From: Xylogone sp. PMI_703
Lineage: Eukaryota > Ascomycota > Leotiomycetes
Reading direction: 5' to 3'
NCBI GenBank assembly: GCA_021399445.1
Contig: JAJTUQ010000004.1
Location: 3,472,001 to 3,536,000 of the forward strand
Length of the DNA stretch: 64,000 nt
Shown in pieces: positions 12,453 through 24,595 of this stretch. Below the pieces are notes generated by a model. That model made no database searches. It saw only the letters and a list, made by a program, of their open reading frames with translations, and had not been told where the DNA came from. Numbering within the stretch: position 1 is the first letter of the stretch; the number at the start of each line of letters is the position of its first letter. Made by a program: the position numbers and the translations under genes.

Positions 12453-13128
12453 AGGATGTGTGCGAGAATGAGAAGAGATCGGCAGATATCCAGGATTTAA
12501 CAACACGAAACTTGGGAAAATGAGCTGGGGATCTTTTTTCTTTGATAATATAAGCAATATGTCTACAATCCCTACATAGTCATAGTTTTGAGCACCGAAG
12601 ATATGAAAGACAGCCGAATTCACTATTCCTAGATACAGACTATAAAGCAACAGAACACATTAAGGAGCACAGATATATCAATCCTATCTGTAAGACCAAC
12701 TATGCATATGGAATATCTCACTGAGCAATAACTTTAATATAACATATTTTGAATTTTTTTGGCCATGTTCATATTATTTTTATTAGTTCCAAGTATTTAG
12801 AAAGATTGAACTACCCAAAACTCCGACGCTTCCCGAAATAAACATTGAATCCATTTTTTTCAGCAACAACCCCCTTCAGAACCGAAATCAATGGAAATAA
12901 GTGTGATATGAATGTAGTAGAAGAAATATTTGTGTGTGTCATCATAAATCATCAAGAATATGCTCTGTAGTACCCCAAGATCCCATAATAATCATCATAA
13001 AACTTTTGTGCTTTACAGATCACTACCTTTTTAAGTTTTGTTAACACCGCCTACTCCCGATTTGAGATCTATTGGATAAAAAAGAATATAGATGGACAGA
13101 TGAAAACGACTACCAGGAAATCTCTTAA
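12453..13128. other. Convergent 3' regions
   Basis: A 676-bp AT-rich spacer with several T-runs between the tail-to-tail DUF6604 and luciferase-domain genes. No feature beyond probable 3' UTRs. Confidence 0.5.
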
Positions 13129-14067
13129 TCAAGCAGAGGTGGTTTCCATAGGACTCTCTTTGGAGTTGAAGAACTCGTCGCGGACCGATAGATTGATCTT
13201 CTCGCCACTGACCCAGTATCCAGCTGCTTCAATGACCCGACAGATAACTTCCATCTCTTCACGGTTTCGGGGAGCATAGATCATCATGAACTCCCTTGGC
13301 ACATACTGCTTGAAAAAGCCACCCCGCGCTAGAGGGTGTCGTTCGCCCCAGCCTCTTTCGATGACGAGCTTGGCGTCATCTGGGTGCATGTTCATGTGCA
13401 TGCTGCGGTCACTGTGGTGAACATGTACGATCTCGCCGTTGCAGGTGGCGTTGACTGGATTACGTGTGAAAAGTGACAGACCCTTCTTCTCGAAGCAGGA
13501 GATACCGGTGCATAGATTTTTTGGATTCTGGTCAGCAGTGGACTGGATGCTTGCTAGGAGAGCTTTGTAGACGACAGGACAACCTCGCTGGTTGATTTGC
13601 CTCTGGGGAGCGATACCAGCGATCTGAGGGCGAGGGCCGCGCCGTTGAGGGAGTGAATATGCTGAGTTTTGAAAGTAGCCTATTCTTGGGTAGATATCGC
13701 TAGAGCAAGTGAGGGGCTCATAGGGGTTTTTAAGAGCGAACATTCGAAGACAGACAATTTTGAGGTATCCGAGAAAAGTCGACGGCGTACCTCCGGGACC
13801 AAGCAGCAGAAAATTGTCATAGTCGTTGTAGATGATCCAACAAATTGAGGCGAGGGCGAGGAATGTGCATGTTAGAGATGGATGGAAAAGCTGGATGCTT
13901 AAAATTACTACAAGGAGCGTGCCAATTAGGGCCGGTCCTGTAAGAGTAATCTGGACGACATTATGCTGGGTAGGGCACATATGCAGATCCTGAGATTCCT
14001 GGCCATCCCCTCGTGTTGATGAGTGATCGAGGAAAAGCTGTGTGGTAGTAGTCGACTTGACTTCCAT
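13129..14067 (-). CDS. Luciferase-domain (DUF5519-like) membrane protein
   Basis: A single-exon protein of 312 aa. Two hydrophobic segments lie near residues 40-85. The conserved linker NFLLLGPGGTPSTFLGYLK follows, then a variable region. The C-terminal domain (about 205-295) contains VHVHHSDRSMHMNMHPDDAK, VIERGWGERHPLARG and FMMIYAPRNREEMEVI. This last pattern is the family that databases call luciferase domain. The name comes from similarity to an insect or bacterial annotation and does not imply light production. The His-rich VHVHHSD...MHMHPDD run suggests a possible metal site (inference). Function unknown. Confidence 0.75.
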   Translation of the reverse strand: MEVKSTTTTQLFLDHSSTRGDGQESQDLHMCPTQHNVVQITLTGPALIGTLLVVILSIQLFHPSLTCTFLALASICWIIYNDYDNFLLLGPGGTPSTFLGYLKIVCLRMFALKNPYEPLTCSSDIYPRIGYFQNSAYSLPQRRGPRPQIAGIAPQRQINQRGCPVVYKALLASIQSTADQNPKNLCTGISCFEKKGLSLFTRNPVNATCNGEIVHVHHSDRSMHMNMHPDDAKLVIERGWGERHPLARGGFFKQYVPREFMMIYAPRNREEMEVICRVIEAAGYWVSGEKINLSVRDEFFNSKESPMETTSA

Positions 14068-17000
14068 GATCTGCTATTCTGTTAGGAGCACGTTGTAATA
14101 CGGCAAGGGGGGCTAAGGTCTGCATGGGACTGACTCGCTAGTTTTGGGTAACGACAATTCGGTTTAGTGTCCTGATGAACTCCTATTCCTATCTCTTTAT
14201 TCAGCAGCTATATGCTGGAATTTAGATATGAAGCAATAGCTCAAGGAGCTGGTCAAGCAGTCACGTATGATGCAGTGCTAGCGCTCGAAGGTGGTTTCTC
14301 TTGTTTTAAAGAAGTACATGCACCTAAGGTACAAGATGCGGACAACGTCTGAGAAATGAGCAATTGTTCCAATCCACGAAAGTGAATAAAACAGTGTCTT
14401 TGTGGCTAGTCAGATACAGGTATGCCCCAATGACTCTCCTTTCCGACTTTAACGGATCAATTGCTTGATTCGGTCGACGGAATAACAGACCCTAAGAGCA
14501 ACGCTGACAACGAGCTTATCCAACTTTGGAAAACCACAAAAGAGATCGTCTTCAAAGAGATACGGCAAGTACAAGAGGATATAGGATAACAAAGAGACAC
14601 AGAGGAGTTCTGGGAGGTAATTGAGAGTTTATTAGGTTAAGAAGAAGCGGGTCCAATATCAGCACGTTCTGGATACTATGACTGGACGGGGAATGTGAAT
14701 TGAGGTAAAGTTCGAAAGATACAGGCAGGAGGAAGAGAAGAAGATGCGGGCGAAGAGTGATGCTTTAATACACTGACTACGTAAGTCAACGGTGCTGGTT
14801 CCAGAGCCCCGGTTCTTGTGTGGAGCAGATCACAGGAGTAGGCGGTAGTGGCCAGAGAGGGGGAGCTGCAAGTAGAGAGGAGCAAAGAACGCCCAAACAA
14901 CAGTCAAGCCTGATGCAGCGTGCGGTGAAAGTTCCATCGATGTCACTTTGGTGGCGCCTCCAGCAGCGACTGGCTGCAATTGGCCTTGAATGGTCACAAG
15001 CGGACATCGAGGTCACGTCCAAGTCAGATACTTGCCAGTTACTTCAGTGCCATTGGATCATCCTTGAGACCGTAACCCAGACCCGTCAGCTGATGAGGGA
15101 ACTTGCGGCGGCCTGAGAATCCGTGGTGCGGTCAGCTCTGCACAGACGGGGAATTGAGAAACAGTCCAAGCCCGCAGAATGCATTTGGTCATGCTGTTGC
15201 AGGTGTTGCTCTGCTCTACTCAGCTGGATGCTGTTGTGCGCTGTATCTGTACCTGTCGCTCTCAACAACCACCCTGGGGTTGCTGCAATTCCTGTATCTA
15301 GCCCTAGATGTCATGGCTGATTATGGGCTTTCCTGCGTATGGTCTGATGATGTAAGAACTCTTCTTTGGGGTTGGTAGGGTCCGGCACAGTGGAAGAAGC
15401 GAGTCGAACGTCGCTGACGTCCTGCAGGCGTCATTCTGCCGCTCCTCGCCGCCAATTCTGAGTCGGCATCTGGCAGCATATTGCGACCAACCACCATCAC
15501 TGTTTTCAAATCCTCACAGCCGTACAAACTGCACGCACCTCTTTTCCTGCACTGGCTCCTGCACCCGCCAGAAGAAGGATAATACACTCGATACAGGAGA
15601 GGTCGGGCCCCGAGAGGAACGGGGAGTGCCGCTGTAAGCTGAAGGAAGGACCTCCGGTTTATACTTGCCTTTCCCGTCTTACTGGCCGGCTGACATTCCG
15701 ATTCGCTTTGAAGGCATCGTTTGTGTGCGCGGATAGCACACAGAGCTGTTGGATGTTCGACGTGTCTCGTGTGTCAGCTGTGTTGGCTGATGGCCTGATC
15801 CTTGGAATCCGACAGAAGAGCAGGACCTGCAGCAAACCTCCACGCCAGTTACGGTACTGGGACTGAGCCCTGCCATTTCCCCATTTCGATGGCTCGGATG
15901 GTAACGACATCTCCACACTCCTGCTAGAAGCGAACCCTAACCACGACACATCGTTTTGGGTGCCATGATGCTGTACTTTCCGGTTGGTCTGCTCTATTGC
16001 CTAACATCAGTTGGGCTTATAAACACCTGCAAAGCAGAGAGCCTCAAGCTACCTGAAGACAAGCTCGCTTTAGACCTCTATGCCACCACGGGACGGTTCT
16101 TTGTTCCCCACTCAGCGCTACTCACTGCGCTGTTGCACCCAGTGTCCCCTACAGAGAGCCCGGGAAGAATGCCACATTGCTCCAGTAATCCAAGGAGAAT
16201 TCTGAACGTCAGGAGACACAAGAGGCGGTCAGGCTGAGGGCGTAAATGCGGCCTCAGCCCGCTGGACAGGTGCCGGCGACGTCGGAACAGTTGTACAACA
16301 GAGCCAGCAGAACACATAGTAAGGCCAGCGGGACATCAAGGACCGAGCAAATGGTAAATGGCTGGTCTGAGGAGTAAGTACAGTGGCCCCCACTCTTCCC
16401 TTGAGAAATCTGCCAGAGCGTGCATTATTACTCTTGTTGGAACTCTCTCATGAGCTAGTCTGCTGCAGCCTTGCCAGTGCCCGGAAATGCTGAAGAGACC
16501 GACATCTGCACTTTCCAGGCGTCCTAATCGTAACACGAGTCTTTTCGTATTTCCGGTAGGAGATTATGCATAATTCCGCGAAGCAGCACTGACAGTGCCT
16601 CGGAAGTGATTGATGGCGGTAAAGAAAATTATATGGCTATTCGAACCGATTTCTATTGATTTATGATGAGAAGAGCTACTGGTGGTAGCGTAAATACAGT
16701 AGAAGAAAAAGTAACTGACATCACCAGTCAAAGGCTCGGAGAGAAATACTGTAGCTATCGGCCTATCGATAACCTTATCTATTGGCCAATGCATTTTGCG
16801 GGTCTTTTACCCTGGTCTCGCATGACTTGCCCAAATAATGCGGCTGCTTGGTTGCATGGACGACCGTTGCTGGGGCAACGGAACGATCGCTGTCAATACG
16901 GCTTCGTTGCATCCATGCCTGGAGATATGAGCAACAATATGGAATATCTCTTTATTGCATTAAGAAGCACTATGAGCGAACTGGAAGAATAAAGATCTGA

Positions 17001-17154
17001 TACTATATGAGCTAGGTAAACCAGATGACCATCCAAGCTTATGCAAGATGCTAATGGCGGTAGAACTCTTGTCTTCAGATCCACCATCGCTACGCGGAGT
17101 AGCACGCATTTCTGCGTCCCTCTTGCTGTAGCGTCCTGAATATTTGCTATAGCA
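14068..17154. other. 3.1-kb gene-free region
   Basis: This separates two divergent genes, luciferase-domain (-) and DUF3405 (+). The part from about 14,800 to 16,550 is more GC-rich than the flanks and contains many short open frames on both strands. None has an intron-supported or recognisable product. It could hold long leaders, a noncoding RNA or a gene lost beyond recognition. I find no tRNA, transposon ends or long repeat by eye. Confidence 0.4.
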
Positions 17155-19686
17155 ATGGCGGCCTTCAGGGATCTTAATCCGCTGAAGGTAACGAAGCGGG
17201 CTTCTCGCTCGCAGTACTCGGATCTTCCTATACACGAGGCTCCAAGAAGGAGAGATATTGACGAAGAGAAATATGAATCTGAATATTCCGATGACGACAG
17301 CGAGTACTCGTCTTATCCCCCCTCTCCGGAAAGAACATCAAGGGATACTTCTGATTCGTACTCCCCGACCCGACCAATACTACATAAAAGGTCTGTTGCA
17401 GCATCGAAAAGATCTTCAAGATCTCCCGCCTACTACAGAATTCCCAACAGGATAATACGATGCCTATGTTTCTCTTTGATCTTGACTCTTATAGTTCTGA
17501 TATTGAGTCTCATCCGTATGAGCATCGTTTCGTCCAGGAGGGTCGAAGTTGGGGATCTTGGAGAACGCCCACCCCCTCCACCGGCTCCGTGGGAATCCTT
17601 TAGATTCCTATCTAGATATTATGGTGGCATCCGCACCATTGTACCTCAGTCAGAAAACAGACCTGAGTATCCCTTACTCGAGGATGAGATTCTAGATTCC
17701 AATGGGACAGCCCCAGAGGAGACAATGCCGGCCATTCGTGATGCCCCCACCAGTTTACCATTTGAAGCGTACAATGGCGAGAACGCAGCAGACTACCTCC
17801 CTAGAAAGGAATGCTTCCTTGATGAAAGATCCACAATCCGTATCCCGCATCTTCAATACTATGCTGGTAGACCTCAAGGATTTCCAGACCATGTTATGGG
17901 CTCTTATGAGCTCCTTGGTATGTCAGAGAATATGTGCTTTGATAGATATGGTAGGCTGGGCCCATACGGCTATGGCTATAGCTTGAGGACAGGAGGCACC
18001 GGCACTGGCAACAGTGGGGATGCGAACGGCTCTGAAGCGGTTTGGAGATCTGAATCGGGAGAAAGCAACTGGAACAAGGTGGATTACAGAGCTGTGGATT
18101 GGGCAGCAGCTCAGCAAAGATGTTATCAAGCCAATTCTAGACGGTTTGGCTCCGTTGCGCAACTACAGAAACCAGTAAATACCTTCTCGGTCCTGGACGA
18201 AGCTGCTGAAGTGCAACGTCGAGACAGTACAGACTCGAATGAGACCGAAATCTCAACCGTGAAATACCTACCCCGAACTGCTGTTGTCATAAGAACCTGG
18301 GATGATTTTGATTATCAGGAAGAAGACATCATGCATCTCAGAGCTATGATTGCTGAGCTTTCTCTTGGCTCTGGCGGAGAATATGATGTGCATCTGCTAG
18401 TCCAAGTCAAGGACGAGGGAAAAAATCCCATTTGGGCAGATCAGGAGACTTACCAGAGACATTTGAATGAGAGTGTCCCAGAAGAATTCAGGGGTATCGC
18501 AACCTTCTGGAGCGTTACACAGATGCTTATGCTGTACCAAGGGATATTTGACAATTATGCACGTGGTCCTGAATTACCTGTTCATGGTTCCTACAGAGGA
18601 CTGCAAATGGCTATGCAATGGTTTGCCCAAGAGCATCCAGAATATGACTTCTTCTGGCACTGGGAGGTTGATATTCGATACTCTGGTCATTATTATGACT
18701 TGTTCTCCAGAATTGATTCTTGGACAACGGAGCAACCTCGGAAGGGACTTTGGGAGCGTAATGCTCGGTTCTACGTCCCAGCTGTTCATGGCTCATGGGA
18801 GGATTTCAAACATATGGCACGAGTACAAACCGATATGGGTACTGATGGGCCTAGCAATATGTGGTCTGGCATAAGTGGCACCAAAGGTGTCCCAGAACGC
18901 CCGAAGGGTGACAAATCCATCTGGGGTCCAGAGCGTCCTCAAGATGAAAATGACTGGTTTGAGATTGAAAATGATCCAAAACCTCCTACATCCTATGACA
19001 AGGATAAGTATGTCTGGGGAGTTGGAGAAGCTGCTGACCTTATCACCTTTAATCCACTGTTTGATCCTGACGGAACCACCTGGCTTCTTGCCAATGATAT
19101 CACCGGCTACAATGCATCTGAAGGTCTTCCACCTCGTCGAGCAGCAATTGTTTCATCAGCGAGGATGTCACGACAGCTTCTAAACACTATGCATCGTGAA
19201 ACCACCTTCAAGAAACATCATGCTTTCTCGGAGATGTGGGCTCCCACCACTGCTCTACATCACGGTTATAAGGCAGTTTATGTCCCACATCCTATTTTCG
19301 TTGACAGGGAATGGCCTGTACAGTACTTGGCAGATATAATGAATGGCGGCAGGAATGGTGCCACGGGCGGATCAAGAACTAGTGTTTTTGGAGCAAGAGA
19401 GCACAACCTTTTGGGCATGACGTGGTATTATAATGCTGGGTTTGCACCAAATCTATGGAAGAGATGGCTAGGTCTCAAAGTTAATAATGACGGCGGCGAA
19501 CAATTCGAATTAACAGTTGATGAGAGTAAGACGGGAGATGCAGTCAATCAGATGAAAGGTGGAGAAGGAAGGATGTGTCTGCCACCAATGCTTATTCACC
19601 CTGTTAAATCAATCGATTTACCTGTTGAGAGGACTGGAGAGGAAGAAGGAGCAGAGGAAGTAGTCGAAAGTGATCCTAATGCATGA
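17155..19686 (+). CDS. DUF3405 family type II membrane protein
   Basis: A single-exon protein of 843 aa. Residues 1-95 are cytosolic-looking and rich in Ser, Tyr, Glu and Arg. A single membrane anchor lies at about 100-122 (IIRCLCFSLILTLIVLILS), followed by a proline-rich stem. The DUF3405 domain runs from about 375 to 770, opening with TAVVIRTWDDFDY. It contains WHWEVDIRYSGHYYDL, an acidic pattern resembling glycosyltransferase metal sites, and AVHGSWEDF. The type II topology plus a lumenal domain of this kind suggests a Golgi-resident enzyme, but no member has a function known to me. A His/Glu/Asp-rich core is visible; catalysis is inference. Confidence 0.88.
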   Translation: MAAFRDLNPLKVTKRASRSQYSDLPIHEAPRRRDIDEEKYESEYSDDDSEYSSYPPSPERTSRDTSDSYSPTRPILHKRSVAASKRSSRSPAYYRIPNRIIRCLCFSLILTLIVLILSLIRMSIVSSRRVEVGDLGERPPPPPAPWESFRFLSRYYGGIRTIVPQSENRPEYPLLEDEILDSNGTAPEETMPAIRDAPTSLPFEAYNGENAADYLPRKECFLDERSTIRIPHLQYYAGRPQGFPDHVMGSYELLGMSENMCFDRYGRLGPYGYGYSLRTGGTGTGNSGDANGSEAVWRSESGESNWNKVDYRAVDWAAAQQRCYQANSRRFGSVAQLQKPVNTFSVLDEAAEVQRRDSTDSNETEISTVKYLPRTAVVIRTWDDFDYQEEDIMHLRAMIAELSLGSGGEYDVHLLVQVKDEGKNPIWADQETYQRHLNESVPEEFRGIATFWSVTQMLMLYQGIFDNYARGPELPVHGSYRGLQMAMQWFAQEHPEYDFFWHWEVDIRYSGHYYDLFSRIDSWTTEQPRKGLWERNARFYVPAVHGSWEDFKHMARVQTDMGTDGPSNMWSGISGTKGVPERPKGDKSIWGPERPQDENDWFEIENDPKPPTSYDKDKYVWGVGEAADLITFNPLFDPDGTTWLLANDITGYNASEGLPPRRAAIVSSARMSRQLLNTMHRETTFKKHHAFSEMWAPTTALHHGYKAVYVPHPIFVDREWPVQYLADIMNGGRNGATGGSRTSVFGAREHNLLGMTWYYNAGFAPNLWKRWLGLKVNNDGGEQFELTVDESKTGDAVNQMKGGEGRMCLPPMLIHPVKSIDLPVERTGEEEGAEEVVESDPNA

Positions 19687-20302
19687 AGGAGCTGGCAGAG
19701 GGTTGGTTTCTGTTATGAATTAAATTTGAATGGGGTATGAGGCGTTTTGAGCATTGGGCTGGATTTTCATGATAGAAGGCAACGAAATGTTGTTGGTGGG
19801 AGTTTTCCCAATTGTTATTTTTTAAGGCTGCTCTCTGTATCATGCGCTCATGTATTTTATGCGAAGAATATGAATACCATGAATTTTCAATTGAAGTACA
19901 CAGTGTACTGCTTGGCCTGACTCTACTTGGATGCTGGTTTACATTATATGTATCCCCCTATCCACTCCATAACTAACTACATTCGAAATCCCCCCGTACA
20001 GCAATTTTGATTAGGTTTTGCCCTAGAGTAAAAGGCATGCTGAACCTGTCTTAAGAATTGCACAAGTGGAACATATTGAGCAAAATACGAAGCCTAGCAA
20101 CACAGGACACTATAGCATCTACTAATCTAAACAGTCTTGTTTCCTCAATCCCACAAGCAGAGTTTTAGAATTACATATGTTGAGAAACAGGCATAAAGCG
20201 TTACCAGTTGCAAATATCGCCTCCTACCAGCATTGAAAGGGCCCAAGCCTAAATTATAACTTCCCATGATAGATAAATGAAATCTTTATGCAATTATTAA
20301 TA
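19687..20302. other. Convergent 3' regions
   Basis: A 616-bp AT-rich spacer between the tail-to-tail DUF3405 and Tat-SF1-like genes. Nothing else seen. Confidence 0.5.
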
Positions 20303-21577
20303 TCAATCGTGCTCGCCATCCTCGTCGTCCTCTTTCTTCTTCGATTTCTTGAAATGGTCCCTTCCTTCCGAGATATAGGCCTCGATCTTCTGACCACCGA
20401 AATTCCTGCCATGCATAATGCCAACGCACCGCCTGGCCGCTTCTGCTGTGATGAATCTTACACTGGCAACACCTTCCTCTTCTAGGTCATATAGGACCAC
20501 GTTTGTCACATCTCCGATTTTCGAGCATTCTTCTCGGATGTCTTCTTTGATATCCAGCATGGCCGCCGGATCTTCCTCTAACTCCTGTAGTGTGAACATG
20601 TGTTTCAGGATAACAACCTTCTCCCACTTTGCATTGCGCTCCACGATAGTCGATGGATCATCATCATCCCAATCTGCTAACCTTGCGTCCAGCTTTTGTG
20701 TTCTCTTGATGATCTTCTGCTTGTCCTTCATGCTTGGCTTATGTTTCTGCTCCCCTTCTTCATTCCCTTCGGTATGCTGTACCTTCTTGTAACTCGAATC
20801 AGCGGCCTGTACTCTCATTTTCCCACTACCCTGACCGTCCTCTATCCTGAAAGGCGTATCATCCAATAACATTATGGCCATGTCCACTGATGGAGGTTTG
20901 AAGAACACAATCAATGCATCTCCCTTAAACCGGCCCTGCTCGTCCGTATATAATTTTATCCGCGGCCTTCCGCTATCAACTTCCTCTGCTATCACACCAC
21001 ATTTCCGGGAGAAGACCTCGTGAACTTCGTCGACGGTGACATCTAGCGGAAGACCGGTTACGTAAATTGCTGTATTTGCTCGTGGTGCTGGTGGCGCTTT
21101 GTTTTTCTTGGAGGCTTTAGGCGCGCGACCATTCTCCTGTGGCTCATTAGTATGTGTATCCAATGCGCCCTACTCTATACCACAGGCGTTCGAGGCCAAT
21201 CCATATACACTGAGCCTAGCACTGTGAAGACAGAGTAGATGCAGATATTCCTAGGCTTCCAAATAGTATAACTGAATGCTAAAACTCACATCTTCCCCAT
21301 TGACGTATTCCTTCTTTCTCTTCCTGTTTTTTGGTTCTACATTTTCATCTTCCACTCCATCCACCTTATATGCCTTCTGCTGCTCTTCTAACAACGCTTC
21401 GTCCAGTATTGGTACCCATCTTTTAAGCGCTGTGTCAAATTCAAACTCCGCTCCGTCATCTTGTACCAATATGAATTTATTATCAAGTTTCGCGAAAGAT
21501 ATTCTGTCATCCGAGTCGAATTCTTCAGGGTTCGTAGGGAACGGGATATGGGTAGCTTCGTCTTGTAGTTGTTCCAT
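20303..21577 (-). CDS. Tat-SF1 / Cus2-like U2 snRNP splicing factor
   Basis: This RNA-binding protein helps U2 snRNA folding and prespliceosome assembly (Cus2 in yeast, HTATSF1 in animals). Exon 1 is 21577-21290 (96 codons) and exon 2 is 21136-20303, with an intron of 153 nt (GTGAGT...CACAG, branch ACTAAT). The product is about 373 aa. RRM1 is at about 119-200 (AIYVTGLPLDVTVDEVHEVF). RRM2 is at about 271-360 and has the UHM hallmark RNFGGQ, which binds SF3B1 tryptophan ligands in the family. The tail is Lys/Asp/Glu-rich. An alternative acceptor at 21170 would add 11 residues in frame. I prefer the downstream acceptor because of its branch site. Confidence 0.88.
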
Positions 21578-22364
21578 TATGAAGACTCAGGTGATATTTA
21601 TGACGGCAAATAGTTCGGGAAGTCAACAGCGAAACATGATACTACTGATCGAGTAACAGCAGCTCTTTTCTTCAACAAGAAATTATGGTATGACAGGATG
21701 AATGACTTCCGATTCTAAATGGACGTCAGGTGCCCTGTTTACTACAGCGACGCTTATTTGCCTCAGGCACAAACGTATATCACCTCTTCGCTCCTCGATC
21801 TTTCTTCCTTCTCCTATATATCCACCGAAATTCGGGCGCTTTAGGCTATTCGATTGTGAAATGCAAACGAAGAAAAGTCCATCAAGTCTACATATATACA
21901 GCTAAGTGATCTTTCAACTCGTCTAGTCAATCAATATCGCGTCTCCTTTGTCTCCACCAACTCGAGATAAGATTCCTTTGATCTCGATGGCTTTCTTTAT
22001 CTCTAGCTATTTTGGTAATTTGTACATGTATTTTGCTTCCCTTGAGTGTAAAGGTTATTCTTTTTTCTTCTTGAGATCTCTTTCTGGTCGAAATGTTCTC
22101 CTGGTCGAACTCCTAGGTTGAATCATTAGGATACAGGATGAGAGTGGCACGCCTCAGTCTACGCAGCTAAAATCCCCATATCTTACTCAAAGCTTTGTTA
22201 TTTGCTTTAACTATAAATCAGAGCGCTTTGGAGGTCGCTATGGTCTATGCGATTAGGGACCCAATATAGGATTTTGTGCGATTTCTTATGTCACTACTGA
22301 GATTTTAGATTGCCATAATATCATTAGACCAAATTCTAAGGAGATCCGCTATAGTAGCGGTAAT
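21578..22364. promoter_or_regulatory. Divergent intergenic region
   Basis: A 787-bp AT-rich region between the Tat-SF1-like gene (-) and the unknown 365-aa gene (+). C/T-rich runs occur near 21,780-21,830 and 22,020-22,090. No ORF of note. Confidence 0.45.
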
Positions 22365-23586
22365 ATGGTATTTGCCTCCTCTTGTCTAAACAAATATCTC
22401 TGCGCTCTACCAGCTCTCTTCTGCAAGCATGCAACATCTCATTACAAAGCTAAAAGAAAACCACCCGTCAAGGCGGAATCAGAAATGCCTGTTGCACCAC
22501 AGCCAGAGCCATTATCCCTTCGAGATCTTATTGTCACTCATCAATCCAAGAGACTTTGGTGTGATCCAGATGTTTGGACGGACGAGCTCTTAGAACTGCT
22601 CCAATGCACAGTCCACTCTGATGAAGACCCAACTGTCGATGATGATGACCTTACATTCATGTTTGATTATAACGCTAGGAATTTAAAAGGACCAATCTGG
22701 CAAATATACGAGTGTAGCCTCTCTGAGAGAAGAAGAGATGCTGATATTAGTGAGTTGTTCCACTGTATTGTCATCGAGGTTGAGGCCAAGATAGACTCTG
22801 AGATTATATTCCGATAGTAAGTTGGTGCAAATTCAAGCCCCCTAACACATCATCAACTTGCTCACAAGCCTAACTATAAGTTTCGAAACCATTCCCCTAT
22901 ACTATGGTGGCAAAGCTGTGGCAGAAGTTGGTGTTCGATATTTCATTCAAGAGAAGGGAAGAGAGAACAACCTTTGTGCATACATAGATACCTCCTGGAT
23001 GACCACTATTACCGGATTTCAGAACTTTGCCCGCCGAGCAAGCAAGCATAAACGCAAGTGCTCTATGTTCAACCCATGCGTCGGATGTCTTGTCGTCGAA
23101 TACAGCATTGACCCATATTTTGTTGCCGTGTTGATTGCTATGGCTCAAAACTCGCCACGGCTTGCGAAAGGCGAAACCAGATCAGGCCCTACCATTGTAA
23201 GAGGACATTTCCTCTCTTCACATTTATTTTACATCAGTTGCTAATCATACCTGTAGGTTCACCTAGTCACGCCAAATAAGGCTCGTACCGCCTTTGACTG
23301 GTATACAGCTGCGATATCTCCTGCATTTCTATCTAAATTTGACCAACCATACAAGCATTTTGATGCACCTCTAGATGTTACGAAACAGACGATACCACTC
23401 ACGTATGATAATATCTGTAGCCTCATTAGTGACCCAACTTGGCTGGGTAGAGAGAAAACCAAGCCCCCTCTAGGCAACTGTTTGCGGTACAAAGGCAAGG
23501 GGAAGGAAGAGCATGGGATGGACGACGGTTTGTCCAACATTATCTCACTCATTGCCAAAGTGTCTACGCCAATCCGACATTTCTGA
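22365..23586 (+). CDS. Unrecognised 365-aa fungal protein, three exons
   Basis: I do not recognise this protein. Exons are 22365-22816, 22881-23196 and 23257-23586. The introns are 64 nt (GTAAGT...ATAAG, branch CTAAC) and 60 nt (GTAAGA...GTAG, branch CTAAT). Splicing joins open frames without stops, giving FRYFETIPLYYGG and GPTIVHLVTPNK, which supports a real gene. The first 40 residues may not be native; a second in-frame ATG at 22485 starts MPVAPQPEPLSLRD. The middle contains an acidic patch (SDEDPTVDDDD) and a Cys-containing segment (KCSMFNPCVGCLVVEY). It ends in a tail rich in Lys and Gly. The surroundings are AT-rich and next to a decayed locus, suggesting an accessory gene. Confidence 0.62.
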
Positions 23587-24560
23587 ACGGTCGCTCTTTT
23601 TCTTAGAACTACCAACCGAAGGGATGGGTTTGCCCCTATATTCATTTACTTCTTTGTTGAAAATTATTCTACCTTCACAAGTAGAATTAGGAAAACTATC
23701 ATGAACGAAACAAAGTCTCCTCGCTACTTTTCTTTGCCTACTTTAGAGCTGGAATTCTTCCTGCTCGAACATCCTGCTTTTTATGCTTTTGACGCTTTTC
23801 TTAACACTGCGCCTATCACTAAATTGGTTTAGAAGTTTAGAGAATCTGACTAGTAGCAGGTAGGAGAAAAAGAATTCACTAACACTTCTATATATAGAGA
23901 ATATTACATACAGCTCCAATTACTCATCTGGTGAATTGCGTTGTCTTTGGTCGTTTTACTCATCAAACTATTCATATTCTACATTGAATGTGTAAATGAG
24001 CATTATTCAATAATCCAAAAGATTCCTTTTTACTCGCTCTCTTGGGTATAAAAAGCCCCACCCCTTCCAAGCATCTTTCTGATTTTCTTTATCAATTCTG
24101 AATACAGCTATATCAGGCTCTACATGACAAAGATCGATGCCATTGCTGTGGATTCCAAAGGACCCCGAAATCTTTGAGTCCACAAACATATGTATCAGGC
24201 TCATCGAAGGAATCAAAGTAGGCAAGCGGAGAGTAGCAGCTGTAAATCGCATGGCACCAATCTGAACAATCGTTGTTGTCCAAACTCAAACAGAGATCGC
24301 AGGGCGCTTCTCTGGATCAAGTGAATAAGAGAGCTATGTTGATTTAGACTAGCCTTCCTGAGTGCCAATAATTCGCACAGTGCTCTTTCCTATATGGTAT
24401 GCTTGCTGCTCCTTCCAGATTCAGAGGAGACACAGCAGAATATGTAAGTTTCTCGCTGAGTCCAGCATTTAAATTTCCAAAATAACAAATGGAACCCTCC
24501 AAAGAAGGTGCCATAAGTGTTCTCTCTGAGATCGGAGCGAATGCAGAGCGCAACACTCGT
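23587..24560. other. AT-rich gene-free stretch
   Basis: About 970 bp downstream of the unknown gene. Only short unrelated open frames. No RNA gene or repeat recognised. Confidence 0.4.
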
Positions 24561-24595
24561 GCAGGCGACATTTAATGCATGCCACCGCGTAAGCG

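Noticed and set aside
21137..21170. Upstream acceptor giving 11 extra residues in the Tat-SF1-like protein
   Set aside because: Possible in frame, but the downstream acceptor has the better CTAAT branch site; kept only as an alternative.
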